Shown one piece after another: positions 33,401-42,375 of a stretch of DNA of 64,000 nucleotides. The translations under genes were made by a program, and so were the position numbers. The stretch covers positions 3,201,001 to 3,265,000 of the forward strand of contig NC_060891.1 in assembly GCF_014805685.1 (NCBI RefSeq). Reading direction: 5' to 3'. The stretch's first letter is position 1; every line of letters starts with the position of its first letter. Source of the DNA: Silurus meridionalis (lineage: Eukaryota > Chordata > Actinopteri > Siluriformes > Siluridae). Under the pieces are notes generated by a model. That model saw nothing but the letters and a program-made list of their open reading frames with translations. It searched no databases and was not told the DNA's origin.

Positions 33401-35755
33401 CATAGATACACTATATGAATAAAAGTTCTAAGTTCTAAGGTCTGTGAAGATGTTCCACTAGATTTTGGAGTGTGCTTGTTGACATTTGTAGATATTCGTA
33501 CAGCCACAAGGGCAGGTGGTGATGTAAGTGAGGTGAGGAGGTTTTAGGTTCTGTTCCAATTCATACCAAAGGGTTGAGGTCCTAACTGTTTAGCAGGCCA
33601 CTCACATCTAAAGCATATCTTTATAGAGCTATCTTTATACACAGGAACATTGTCATGCTGGAACAGGTTTGGGTCAATTACTTCAAATGATTTTGTCAAT
33701 AAAGCACCTGAGAATCAATGACGAAAATGAGTGCCCCCGTGCCCCGGAATATCATCTCGTAATCGAAGGTGGGGTCGAAGAAATCGATCTGCCCGGGAAA
33801 GTCCCAGATCTGAAAGCTGACGAACGAGCTGTTGGAAACGTCCTCTCTGCAGATCTTATTGGTGCTCTCTAGGAACAGAGTCTCGTTGGGGGACATCTTG
33901 TGGAAGACCACTTTTTGGATGGAAGACTTGCCGCTGCGCCGTAAACCCATCAGCAGGATCCGAGGCTTCACCTCGCTGCAGAAAGGATCTTGGAAGCCCA
34001 ATACTACACACAAAAAAAGGGAAACCAGGAAATTAAAGCTCAACTGAATTAAAGAGCACAACATGTATGGAATATGTATGGAATATACACACACACGTAT
34101 ATGTATGTACGTATGTATGTTTGTATATATATACACATATCTCCTGTACTTTTTTTTTATTTAAAACTTTGTTGTTTCAAAATGTCCGATACACACAGCC
34201 AGCACAAACACACTCTCTCCCGATCACATGTTCACTCGAGCCCTGGGATGTCCAGCAGCTCTTGGCTGAGGAATGTGGAGAGCTTTTCACAGACACTTCC
34301 AGGCCCAAAATACTGCCCTTGCAATTCATGGTATGTTTGTCAGTGGAACACTTCTGGGAAAAGGGAGTAAACATACTGTACACCGGAGGTAGCAGAAGTA
34401 GAAACACAGTATAGCGTGTGTGTACTTTTACACCATTACATGAATACAGAACAATCCAGTTCGTCTTAATGCTGTCGTGATAAAAACAGTGGTGCAATAA
34501 AGGTTATGGGTTTCAGTGTGACATCCACAAACACATAGCAAAACCTTCTGTGACTTTTTTGGACCAATAACCACTTCTTCTTCAAAAAAAAAAAAAAACC
34601 CACAATCACTGATCATTGGTGTTTCCTAGCAACCAATTACTGATCATTGTTGTTTCCTAGCAACCAATCTTTAGCAATTGTTGGTTCCTAGTAACCAAAT
34701 CACTAATTATTGTTGTTTCCTAGCAACCAATCACTGACTATAGTTGTTTCCTAGAAACTAGTGAGTGATTATTGATTTTCCAAGCAACCAATCACTGATT
34801 ATAGCTTTATCCTAGTAACTAATCACTAGTCAGTTGTTTCTAAAAACAAATCAATAGCCAATGTTATTTCCTAACAACCAATGACAAGTTGTTGGGGTTT
34901 CCTAGCAACCAATTAATTTTTAATGTTGTTTCCTAACAACCAATCACTGATTATAGTTATTTCCTAACAACCAATGACAAGTTGTTGGGGTTTCCTGGCA
35001 ACCAATTAATGATCAATGTCGTTTCCTAACAACCAATCACTGATTATAGTTATTTTCTAACAACCAATGACAAGATGTTGGGGTTTCCTAACAACCAATC
35101 ACTGATTATAGTTATTTCCTAACAACCAATGACAAGTTATTGGGGTTTCCTAGCAACCAATTAATGATCAATGTTGTTTCCTAACAACCAATCACTGATT
35201 ACAAACATTGTTTACAAACATCCTAACCTTCTAACCTAGAATCAATAATACAAATTTAATGACTTGATGACGTCATCTGGAGACATCTCGAGACCAGCTC
35301 GATGCTTTCCAGTGCAGCACGTGACACAGATTTCACGCTTTTCCCAGCACGCGACCCTCTACAACCGCGATTAAAATCAATCAGGGAAATGCAATGTACA
35401 TCTCAGACCTGATGGCACCTCCTGGTGTGGTTCCTCAGCACGTTACTAAAAGTGAGTGGGTGAAAAGTTCAGGCATGTAAGTTATGCATGAATGATTCTG
35501 ACTTGGGAAACTTCATGTTGTTTGCATGCATCAAGGTTGTCCTTGAGGAAACACAATAGCCTTGCAACAGACCTTTCCAGAGACCATTAGAAGTGTAAAA
35601 GCAGGGGGCTGACCTCCTTCATCGCAGCCACACACTCCATCCTCCACAAACGCCCCAAAATCATCATCATCATCTTCATCATCATCATAATATCCAAACG
35701 ACATGGCTTCATCGGGCTCCTCCGCTGTGCTGTACGACTTCCCCTGGCTTGTCAT
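18305..35755 (-). CDS. rragd: Ras-related GTP-binding protein D (RagD), complete, seven coding exons
   Basis: RagC/D-type GTPase that pairs with RagA/B on the lysosome and recruits mTORC1 when amino acids are present. Minus-strand exons: 35755-35614, 34003-33708, 33121-32922, 31727-31613, 26522-26380, 22102-21954 and 18456-18305; they total 1197 nt (398 aa plus stop), and every splice phase agrees. An acidic N-terminus (DDDEDDDDD, residues about 24-32) precedes the GTPase fold: P-loop GLRRSGKSS (67-75), switch II DFPGQ (115-119) and HKVD (177-180), the Rag form of NKxD. The C-terminal roadblock part includes [25 protein letters not shown] and [10 protein letters not shown]. RagD rather than RagC is chosen from [22 protein letters not shown] and [10 protein letters not shown], and the basic tail ending PNGTHTQQH. 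Length matches the family. No breaks seen. Confidence 0.95.
18945..19270 (+). mobile_element. Tc1/mariner-like remnant (family B)
   Basis: AACCTGTCCCAACATAACAATG, TATTGAACACCTTTGGGATG and AAAATCTAGTGGAACATCC in order; short transposase-like motifs only, antisense to rragd. Confidence 0.5.
20565..20715 (+). mobile_element. SINE fragment
   Basis: Core word GGGCCCTTGAGCAAGGCCCT followed by TAACCCTGCTCAGATAAATTG and GGATGAGGGCATCTGGCAAA, as in common fish tRNA-derived SINEs. The A-box head is degraded. Confidence 0.55.
21525..21905 (+). mobile_element. Tc1/mariner-like remnant (family B), nearly full length
   Basis: Begins ACACTATATTGACAAAAGTA and ends AGGTGTCCACAAACTTTTGT. Near its end one frame reads [15 protein letters not shown], the clearest transposase-like C-terminal motif (LPRRVE) of this family in the window. 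Other motifs are broken by frameshifts. Confidence 0.6.
21954..22102 (-). CDS. rragd: rragd coding exon 6 (roadblock domain)
   Basis: 149 nt between acceptor gtcag and donor gtgagc. It encodes [18 protein letters not shown] and [18 protein letters not shown]. The acceptor was chosen so that the split Gly codon and the LxEDxxxxPYDKES pattern of RagC/D are kept. Confidence 0.93.
22265..22705 (-). mobile_element. Tc1/mariner-like remnant (family B)
   Basis: Starts ACACTATATTGCCAATGTAT, ends AGTGCAGGTGACCCAATA, with GGGGTGCAGTCAGCGTTCC and GTCATGCTGGAACAGG between. Reverse orientation, same strand as rragd. Confidence 0.55.
25920..26250. mobile_element. MITE-like element (tentative)
   Basis: Starts GTCCAGACTGATACGTTTTC and contains several CGTTTTC/GAAAACG words in both orientations (GTTTGAAAACGCG, GTAAACGTTTTCAGACG, TTTTTAGTGTGGATGAGC). 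The inverted arrangement and absence of coding suggest a non-autonomous DNA transposon. No clear target duplication was found. Confidence 0.4.
26380..26522 (-). CDS. rragd: rragd coding exon 5 (roadblock domain)
   Basis: 143 nt between acceptor gttgcag and donor gtaagt. It encodes [20 protein letters not shown] and ends CIYG through a split Gly codon. Confidence 0.95.
26815..28541. repeat. Tandem duplication, copy 1
   Basis: 1727-bp unit from ATCTTATAAACAGTTGG to CCATATGTGTACA. It contains a family B fragment (27190-27350), a tRNA-like head (TAGCTCAGTGGTTAAGATG, about 27369), a family A repeat (27725-28110) and a GGGTGGGCTGG run (28450-28475). Confidence 0.95.
27725..28110 (+). repeat. Interspersed repeat, family A (best copy, duplicated at 29454-29840)
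   Basis: Order of words: TTTTTATTTGTATAGCG, AACATTGTCTCAAAGCAG, GACTGCGGCAAGGAAAATC, AGGAAGAAACCTTGAGAGGA, CTCATCTGGGTTGCACCG, ACTACAGTCCAAATCCATCC. Same element at 1580 (reverse), 9285, 11025 and 42020 (reverse). The short open frames here are not genes. Confidence 0.7.
28542..30270. repeat. Tandem duplication, copy 2
   Basis: 1729-bp near-identical copy directly following copy 1. Differences seen: GCAGAAAAAGAG versus GCAGAAGAAGAG, one extra G (ATTGAGCC versus ATTGGAGCC) and one extra T (GATTTTATC versus GATTTTTATC). Flanking junctions share the word ATCT. Confidence 0.95.
30848..31330 (-). mobile_element. Tc1/mariner-like remnant (family B)
   Basis: Reverse-oriented copy: CATCCCACATTTAGTCCC, CAGCCACAAGGGTGTTAG, GTCATGCTGGAACAGGTTTG, AATACTTTTGTATGCAC. 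Frame broken. Confidence 0.55.
31613..31727 (-). CDS. rragd: rragd coding exon 4
   Basis: 115 nt between acceptor gtttcag and donor gtgagt. It encodes [20 protein letters not shown] and ends NIFIS, linking the GTPase fold to the C-terminal domain. Confidence 0.95.
31728..32921 (-). other. rragd intron 3
   Basis: 1.2-kb intron largely occupied by a non-LTR reverse-transcriptase fragment (32193-32745). The 31830-31950 segment is a small Tc1-like family B fragment. Confidence 0.75.
32193..32745 (-). pseudogene. Non-LTR retrotransposon (RTE-like) reverse-transcriptase fragment
   Basis: Two minus-strand frames together cover the RT palm: [19 protein letters not shown] (32745-32404 frame), then [13 protein letters not shown] and [16 protein letters not shown] (32522-32193 frame). 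FVDD stands where active elements have F/YADD. A frameshift near 32510 separates the two halves and there is no endonuclease, so it is inactive. RTE is the likely clade but was not verified. Same strand as rragd, inside its intron 3. Confidence 0.8.
32922..33121 (-). CDS. rragd: rragd coding exon 3 (G4 region)
   Basis: 200 nt between acceptor tgtttag and donor gttggg. It encodes [19 protein letters not shown] onward to [15 protein letters not shown] and includes [13 protein letters not shown]. Confidence 0.95.
33122..33707 (-). other. rragd intron 2
   Basis: 586-bp intron. Its middle and lower-numbered part (33410-33690) is a minus-oriented family B fragment (GAAGATGTTCCACTAGATTT, GTCATGCTGGAACAGG). 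GGAAGGAGTCTCCAGTGT at 33219 recurs in manea intron 1. Confidence 0.7.
33708..34003 (-). CDS. rragd: rragd coding exon 2 (P-loop and switch regions)
   Basis: 296 nt between acceptor gtgtag and donor gtgctt. It encodes VLGFQDPF through [10 protein letters not shown], covering G1, the switch I region and G3. It joins exon 1 through a split Val codon. Confidence 0.95.
34615..35205. repeat. 31-bp minisatellite with X-box/CCAAT-like units
   Basis: About 19 units of 31-32 bp, each built on GTTTCCTAGCAACCAAT or GTTTCCTAACAACCAAT plus a variable spacer (CACTGATTATAGTT, GACAAGTTGTTGGG, TAATGATCAATGTT). From about 34865 the three spacer types mostly recur in order, giving a higher-order unit near 94 bp. 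Early units (34700-34860) are the most degenerate. Confidence 0.9.
35316..35325 (-). promoter_or_regulatory. CLEAR-like E-box in rragd intron 1
   Basis: Minus-strand GTCACGTGCT, matching eight of ten bases of the CLEAR palindrome GTCACGTGAC bound by TFEB/TFE3/MITF. It lies about 430 bp downstream of the rragd start codon. RRAGD is an established MiT/TFE target in mammals; function here is inferred. Confidence 0.4.
35614..35755 (-). CDS. rragd: rragd coding exon 1
   Basis: 142 nt, ends in phase 1 before a weak donor gtcagc. It encodes the low-complexity acidic N-terminus; the plus strand here reads as CAT/ATC repeats (35650-35690), so the Asp run may be length-variable. The start is the first ATG of the frame; M18 is a possible alternative. 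Confidence 0.85.
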
Positions 35756-36278
35756 CCTTTTTCCCCTGAAGTTTAGTGCAATTTCGCGTGAAAAGTCTCC
35801 AAGCAGCCCGACTCTGAAACATCTGTCACCTGATCAGCGAGAGCCATGGTGACCTTTCACCTCCCTCCCTCCTTCTTGCCCTTCTGCCCTCCTGCATTCA
35901 GGATCCATTTTACACAACAAACCCGCTATAAATAATTTAAAAACTTCCCTGCAGCAACGACACGAAAAGCTTCTTCCCTGATCAGCCTGAGTTTCCTCTG
36001 TAAACAAGCTGCCAGGGTTGAAAACTCTCCGGAAACATGCACCCCCCCATTTCCCTCATTCTGGAATGCAGGGAATCATGGGAAACGTAGTTCTGTCCAC
36101 CTCGCTTGCACATGGACGCACGAGATAAAAAAAAAAATGAAATCAAACACTGCGTTTATTCATTTTTTCATCATTTATTAGTGTGTGTGTGACCAAAGTA
36201 TAAATAAAAAAATTATATTTGGGACTTTATTTAAAAGAGAACAAAATGGACAAGTTTCTGTCAGATGCTCCCAATCAG

Positions 36279-36415
36279 CCCAGAAGGTTCTCCTGGGTGT
36301 TCCTCAAGTTTTTTCATGTGTACAGACCTGGTCCATTGTTCCACTAAGGAGATAGAACAATGGACCAGGTCTGTACACATGAAAACTTGAGGAACACCCA
36401 GGAGAACCTTCTGGG
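36279..36415. repeat. Long near-perfect inverted repeat (hairpin)
   Basis: Left arm 36279-36341 and right arm 36355-36415 are reverse complements over about 61 bp, except that the left arm has T6 where the right arm has A4. The loop is 13 nt (CACTAAGGAGATA). Each arm carries GGTTCTCCTGGGTGTTCC and CATGTGTACAGACC or their complements. Confidence 0.95.
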
Positions 36416-36724
36416 TAACCCTGCTTTTAGCGAGGTTAAGGAGTCCCATAAATCAACCACAGTCCCAGCATGCAGTTCCTAAAATATCTACAGAATATCT
36501 ATAGAACTCGTAGGAGGCTAAAGGAGATGCCCTCTCAAAGACCTGCAACACCTTACATTACTATTTGGTGCATATGCAGTCCAAGGCTTTCTTCTTGAGG
36601 CAGGAAATAGTGAGCCCCTCAAGCTTGGACTAGTATGTACCCCCAAACCTGCCTGAGCTTATTTTTGTGGAGGTACTTGATCAGAAGGTTTAGTACCAGA
36701 CACATTATTGTATGTTGATTATAC

Positions 36725-37130
36725 AATGATCAGGCATAACATAATGATCACCTGCCTCATTTGGTGTTGGTCCCCCTTTTGCTGCCAAAACAGTTCTGAC
36801 CCATCGAGCATTACCAGCATTAACTTTTTCAGCAATTTGAGCTACAGGAGCTCAGCTGTTGGATCGGACCACACGGGTCAGCCTTCGCTCACCACGTGCA
36901 TCAACGAACCCTGTCGCTGCAGTTTTGGAGATGCTCTGACCCAGTCGTCTAGACGTCACAATGTATTCAAACTCGCTCAAATCCTTACACTTGCCCATTT
37001 TTCCTGCTTCTAACACGTCAACTTTGAAAACAAAATGTTCACTTGTATAAAAAAAAAACTGTGTTATACATTTCACCAGTCATAATTTTATAATGCCATA
37101 ATGTTACACCTGACGTAAATTGGATTATGT
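36725..37130 (-). mobile_element. Internally deleted Tc1-like transposon
   Basis: The ends resemble each other in inverse (GATCAGGCATAACATAATGA and its counterpart near 37090-37116, ATGTTACACCTGA). A minus-strand frame (37076-36852) reads [20 protein letters not shown], then QSISKTAA and [15 protein letters not shown], the N-terminal helix-turn-helix region of Tc1-type transposases. Part of the HTH and the whole catalytic DDE domain are missing, so it is non-autonomous or dead. Confidence 0.8.
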
Positions 37131-38447
37131 CTAATCCACGTACCGTTTCATCTCAAACACCAATTCAGGTTTTCCACTTGGTGAAGTCACATTCCTAAAT
37201 TTAGTTCCCTTTGCAATGGTCCAGTTCGGCTGCACTGTCCATCACATTACATAAAAATGTATTAGTATTGTTCCATTTAATTGTGAATTGAAGCTGTGCA
37301 CGAACATAAAGCAATATTTGTGGTAGAGAAAAATATGGTGTGCATATACAACGACCACCCGTCCCATTGGAGCTGATTTGTCTTTCAGTCAGAACCATTA
37401 GATCTCTGAAGCTGTTGTGTAAGAGGTCATCCACTGTGACCTCTGGCACTCGTGAGGGAAAATCAAATCAATTCTTCATTGACTCTGTCAGAGGGTGATG
37501 GAAAGCTAATTAAACGCCTTGGGCATGGTCGTTTTTTATGAGTGTGTATCCAACATAGGGCATGTCAGGATAACAGACTCACTTGCACACATTGATTTAA
37601 TAGAGGGTATTCTCTTTTTTGTTGCATTTACAGTACATTAAGGTAAATTTGGTATGCTTTTAAATGCTGCCTGATTCAGTCTGGTACAAAGTCTTCATCC
37701 AGAACTGTTTACTGTGATTTATACTCTTCGAGTGAAAGTTTAACACCTAGTCGGATGATTCAGTCAACTATAAAAAAACACTTATTTTATAGATTATACA
37801 TCCGATGAATCAAATATATTTGAGCAATGCACAGAAATAAGAAGTCCTTTTTATATTTGAGCCACCATACTAAGATCTTAATGATAGGACAATTAGGTTT
37901 TTTTTACATTAGGTTTTGTGGGCAGTAACACTATGGTGTAAAAGCTACTCTGTTGGTTGTCATCTGCCATTGGGTATTGTCCAGGTCCTTGCAGATCAAT
38001 TTGTTCATCCCGTAAACTCTGCATTCAACAAGCGTGTGGAGCATTCAGTGTGGCCAGTGTTATGCTCAGAGAGAACTGTGTTCATACGACAAGTTCATAG
38101 GAACATGATTTTGTTGTTTTTTTTGCAGTGAACATGAGCATCTTTCTGGAAAGAAAGATGAAGGATGCGCCCTGTTGAGAAGTAACTCGGTTATTTTTGT
38201 GTGAATTTGGATGCTATTATTTTGTTTTGAGATTTCTGAAACCTGTTAAAAAGAAGACCTTCGAAATACTTGGGAAAGAAATGGATTTGCAAATGCTGGT
38301 TGCAAATCGACTGATCGTGTTTGGAAATTTGGTTAAAGATAACGACAAAATTCAGTTTTAAATCATAAATCAACAAGACACTGAAGCAAGGATACTTTTT
38401 ACGTCAAGCTTCACTTGTGGTAGGCTTTATTTTAATATAACCTGAAC

Positions 38448-38459
38448 ATGTGGCTGTAA
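38448..38459 (+). promoter_or_regulatory. Minimal uORF just before the gja10 start
   Basis: ATG TGG CTG TAA, three codons and a stop, ending two bases before the connexin ATG at 38462. Ribosomes initiating here could reinitiate or backtrack at the main start. Confidence 0.5.
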
Positions 38460-38461
38460 AA

Positions 38462-39886
38462 ATGGGAGACTGGAACTTGTTAGGAAGCATCTTGGAGGAG
38501 GTGCACATTCACTCCACCATCGTGGGCAAAATCTGGCTCACCATCCTGTTCATATTCCGGATGCTCGTGCTCGGTGTGGCGGCAGAGGACGTTTGGGTGG
38601 ACGAGCAAAGCGATTTCATTTGCAACACGGAGCAGCCAGGCTGCAAGAACGTCTGCTATGACCAGGCATTTCCGATCTCACTCATCCGCTTCTGGGTGCT
38701 GCAGATCATCTTTGTCTCATCTCCTTCGCTGGTGTACATGGGGCATGCATTGTACCATCTCCGAGCTCTGGATAAAGAGAGGCACAAGAAGAAACTTCAA
38801 CTGCGAGCTGAGCTGGAAGAGACAGAGTTCTTACTAGAGGAGCACAAGCGTCTGGAGCGAGAGATTCGCAAGCTGGAGGAGCATAAAAAAATCAGAAAGG
38901 CTCCTCTGAGAGGTTCTTTACTCTGCACATACATCATCCATATCCTTACCAGATCTGTGCTGGAGGTTGGCTTCATTGTGGGCCAGTATATCTTATATGG
39001 AATAGGGCTGGATCCTTTGTTCAAGTGCGACAGGCTGCCTTGCCCAAACACTGTGGACTGTTACGTGTCCAGACCAACTGAGAAGACCATCTTTATGGTG
39101 TTTATGATGGTCATTTCTGGGGTTTCTCTGTTCCTGAACTTCCTCGAGATATCTCATTTAGGGACAAAGAAAATCAAACAGGCTTTATCTGGCTTGCACT
39201 TCGCAGAGGATGACAGTCTTTACAAAGCAAAGCAGGCAGCAATGGCGGAATTAGCAATGAGGAAAACTGCAAAAATCAGCATTCATTCTGGCCCGATGAA
39301 TCCTCTGTATTTATCCAATATGGGTACAAATACCATAATAGCCGAGCAGAGACATAGCATCTTTACAGGTACGACTCTTCCCGTGTCTTGCATAATCCAG
39401 GCATGCCAGGAAAGCCAAGGATTGATCCACAATGGACGCCTTCAAAGTCTTACAGAGCAACATCATGCTGAGGATGATCCAAATGATGACTTGCCTCCAG
39501 ACAGCAGCACTGGTTCATGCAAAGACAGCAGACTTTCAAACTCTGGCCAACAAACTCTTGAAGGTCAGCTCACTCAAAGGCCAAGCCATAGCGAGATACC
39601 AGGCATTCGGAACATTATGCTCCGACCAAGCCATATACCAGAACCAACTGAGGGTGACGCAGAATCCTCAGATAGTGACTTCTACCCTGCCCCCCGAAAA
39701 GCCAGCTTCATGGCACGGATGCCTTCAGACAGCGCCTCGGCCAGCCCGTCCTGCCCCAGCACAAGGAGCTCTGAGTCTGAACTCGGCTCACTTAATGACC
39801 TACCCATGAACACACCGCAAGGAGGAAGGAGGATGTCAATGGCAAGTAGAGCCAAAAGACACACGGCCTCTGACCTGCTGGTTTAG
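38462..39886 (+). CDS. gja10: Connexin of the Cx59/Cx62 class (gap junction alpha-10-like)
   Basis: Gap-junction channel subunit; six assemble into a hemichannel that docks with one in the next cell. 474 aa from the canonical start MGDWNLLGS. An upstream in-frame GTG gives no better start, and AAAATGG is a good initiation context. Four membrane segments lie near residues 21-42, 76-96, 153-180 and 208-232. EC1 has C54, C61, C65 (C-x6-C-x3-C) and EC2 has C189, C194, C200 (C-x4-C-x5-C), the connexin pattern. The cytoplasmic loop (about 103-148) is charged and helical ([19 protein letters not shown]). The long C-tail (about 240-474) has [12 protein letters not shown] and ends [12 protein letters not shown]1 ([19 protein letters not shown]) is closer to Cx59/GJA9, but the RKASF tail motif and linkage to rragd and manea favour gja10. 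Fish relatives are expressed in retinal horizontal cells. Single coding exon, no break. Confidence 0.85.
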   Translation: MGDWNLLGSILEEVHIHSTIVGKIWLTILFIFRMLVLGVAAEDVWVDEQSDFICNTEQPGCKNVCYDQAFPISLIRFWVLQIIFVSSPSLVYMGHALYHLRALDKERHKKKLQLRAELEETEFLLEEHKRLEREIRKLEEHKKIRKAPLRGSLLCTYIIHILTRSVLEVGFIVGQYILYGIGLDPLFKCDRLPCPNTVDCYVSRPTEKTIFMVFMMVISGVSLFLNFLEISHLGTKKIKQALSGLHFAEDDSLYKAKQAAMAELAMRKTAKISIHSGPMNPLYLSNMGTNTIIAEQRHSIFTGTTLPVSCIIQACQESQGLIHNGRLQSLTEQHHAEDDPNDDLPPDSSTGSCKDSRLSNSGQQTLEGQLTQRPSHSEIPGIRNIMLRPSHIPEPTEGDAESSDSDFYPAPRKASFMARMPSDSASASPSCPSTRSSESELGSLNDLPMNTPQGGRRMSMASRAKRHTASDLLV

Positions 39887-41560
39887 AGACTCAGTAATTC
39901 AGTCTTCTGTGAGTAGCTCGTAACCACTGTAAGACAGAGAAGTTTTATAATATAAATTTTAGATACACAAACCAGTTATTGTTCAAATTCTCAAGGATTT
40001 TTTAAAAGACACAAAACTAGAATATTTCCTTTGCTACGTATTATGACAAGGCTACCTCGTTGTTTAGTTTCGAGGTTTTAGCCAAAGTAGGCCTTCACAA
40101 ACAGAAATACAGCCATAATCACTTGATATTAAAACTGTTTCACCAATTTTTAGATCTTGACATCCTTACAAAACATCATATAGGCACGAGATAACAAATT
40201 GAGGTCATACAATCATCAGGATCAAATATCTATAATCACAGTGGATTTTGAAGGCCTGATATTATCAATAGTACTTAAATAAATTATTAGTGTCATGTGT
40301 TTAATACAGTTTGTTTAGTGTATGTACACCTCGGATTAGTCCGTATTGATGGATTAACACTGACCCAAGCCCTAGATTAAAAAAAAAATTTTAGCTTCTG
40401 TTTTGTCACATATAGTTATATGTGAGTTCTGAATGGTGTGCAATTTTTGTTTGATTTCTAAATATTATGCAAACCAATGTGATTTAATGCACAAGTTGAT
40501 AAAGCCACTAATATCTGAGTTACTTTTTAGTAGAGGTCCAGCGATAATCGTTTTTTTTTCCAATACCAGAGCTAGGTTGGATCCTGTTTAAAAAAACAAA
40601 CAAACTAAAAAAGCAGTACTTAATCATGAAAATGTGCTAAATGAAATAAATATGAATATATTTATTATATCAACAAATATTGAGGAAAATTAAAGATGCA
40701 TTCAAACTGAAACAAAAAGTTACGCTCCAAATAAATAAGTACAGTTACATCCTAAATGAATAAAAAAAACTACAAATAAAATGAGACGTGGTGTCAGTGA
40801 TTCACCTCTAGAGGCCGCTCTCGTATTGTATAACGCAACCCGGAAAAACTGTCGGTATGGATTTTTGCCGATAGTTCCAGCAAATATCAACCATTCCTAA
40901 TTAATCAGCAAAAAAAGATTCATTACTTGACCTCTATTTATGGTAAAGTCAAATATTTGTGAATTACAAATATGATCAAAATCTTTAGATTGAAGCAGAT
41001 GGATGACGTAATGTATCTTGACATTCAAATGATTTGACTAATATTTCCAACACTGTTTTCCTTCCCTGTACACTACCTTTTGTCTTTCAGAGTGTATTCC
41101 TGGATATTTCTTCTCTCATGAAAAAGTAAAAATTTACAAAAGATCCAGGGGACTACAGGACACGCTGCTGGGGCATCAACCCAATATGACTCTATCTTTT
41201 TTTCTGATAAAATTGGTTCCAAAAGGAGAAAGTCTTCAAAGGAATATGCTGAAAAAGAGAATGGTGAAATAGCTTTGAATATTATCTATGGCTGAAGATG
41301 GAAGAATGTGTGAACACCAGAAAGCTCTTTACAATGCTCTGTACAGTTCTTGCAATTCGGAACAAAATAAATTAGTTTAGTGTGTATGTACTTTATAAAT
41401 ATTATTTTGTTTTACTGCTCATTAAAAAGAAAAATAAACTTGTTTCTTCACCTTGACACAAACAAATCTGGAAATAATATTAAGAATAACATAAGTAGAA
41501 TTAAACATAATGAAACACTTGAAAATTAATTTAGATATGACATGAATTAATGAATGCACA
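39887..41560 (+). other. gja10 3' flank, probable 3' UTR
   Basis: AT-rich sequence without transposon hallmarks. AATAAA at 41366-41371 is a plausible poly-A signal, with another AATAAA near 41434. The true transcript end cannot be seen. Confidence 0.4.
41366..41371 (+). promoter_or_regulatory. Candidate gja10 poly-A signal
   Basis: Canonical AATAAA about 1.48 kb after the stop codon; one of several possible. Confidence 0.3.
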
Positions 41561-41744
41561 GTGTATGAGTGTGTGTGCCATATTGATTACACAATATGTA
41601 CGATAAAATGCTATTATGACTGTTGACCACAAGATGGCGCTGCAGTCCGTTTTTGTACCTTTTTTCTTTCTTGAACAAGAAGCTTGAAAATGTGTCCAAT
41701 TATGATCCTACTTTGTATAAAATAAATGTTTTCCACTCTAGAAA

Positions 41745-42375
41745 TACACTAATTGGACAAAAGTATTGGGACACCTGACTTTTCCAGGTATATATTACAC
41801 ATATATACTGTATATTCTCCTGAAACACACACAATCTGAGGCACACAATTTTATTGGATGTCTGGATGTGGTAGCATGAAATTTTGCCTTCACTTGAACA
41901 TGAAGACCCAAAGCTGTTCCAGCTGCATGATATATAAATATGCTTTATATTAGCTAAATTGGAAGATCTTGACTGCCCTGCAATAGAACTCTGAACAGCA
42001 CCCCAGGCCTCCTCCTGAGGATATGTTCTTCTTTTGAGTCTGGTTCTTCTCCAGGTTTCTTCCTCATACCATCTAAGGGAGTGTTTCCTTGCCACAGTCA
42101 CCCTAGGATAAACACACATCATTCGATTCAATTTTTCAAATTCTGTAAAGCTGCTTTGAGACAATGTCCTTTGTGAAACTTGAACTCCTCACCTCACCTA
42201 CATGAGCACCTTACCCAGTATGTTTCATCACCCTTGTGGCTGAATGAGCAGAAATCTCCACAAAATCTATTGGAACATCTTCCCAGAAGAGCAGAGGTCA
42301 TTATAACAGCAGACAGAGACTAAATGTGAAATGGGATCTCCAAAAAGATCTTATGATGAGGTGTCCACAAACTTT
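41745..42375 (+). mobile_element. Tc1/mariner-like remnant (family B) with embedded family A fragment
   Basis: Starts ACACTAATTGGACAAAAGTA and ends GAGGTGTCCACAAACTTTTG, both family B termini. A reverse family A fragment (TGAGTCTGGTTCTTCTCCAG through GTAAAGCTGCTTTGAGACAA, 42035-42170) interrupts it, so family A inserted later. Confidence 0.6.

Larger units (their letters stand above)
34004..35613 (-). other. rragd intron 1
   Basis: 1.6-kb intron with a 31-bp minisatellite (34615-35205) and a CACGTG element (35318-35323). The segment 34195-34400 has open frames on both strands but no recognisable family. Confidence 0.7.
35756..38461. other. Divergent spacer between rragd and gja10
   Basis: 2.7 kb between the two start codons, holding upstream regions of both genes. 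Pyrimidine-rich, moderately GC-rich DNA directly upstream of rragd (35830-36060) is the likely rragd promoter. It also contains a long hairpin (36279-36415) and a Tc1 remnant (36725-37130). Sequence at 37130-38100 shows nothing recognisable. A possible 3' splice site (TTTTTTTTGCAG, ending 38128) could start the gja10 leader exon. Confidence 0.5.

Noticed and set aside
34615..35205. CRISPR array
   Set aside because: Regular repeats of 31 bp, but directly abutting with no unique spacers, and the genome is vertebrate.
18305..35755. Calling the Rag GTPase gene rragc
   Set aside because: [32 protein letters not shown] and the basic C-terminus fit RagD better, and the neighbours fit the 6q15 (RRAGD) side.
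38450..38461. Starting the connexin at an upstream in-frame GTG
   Set aside because: Connexins begin MGDW; the N-terminus is structural and would not tolerate four extra residues.
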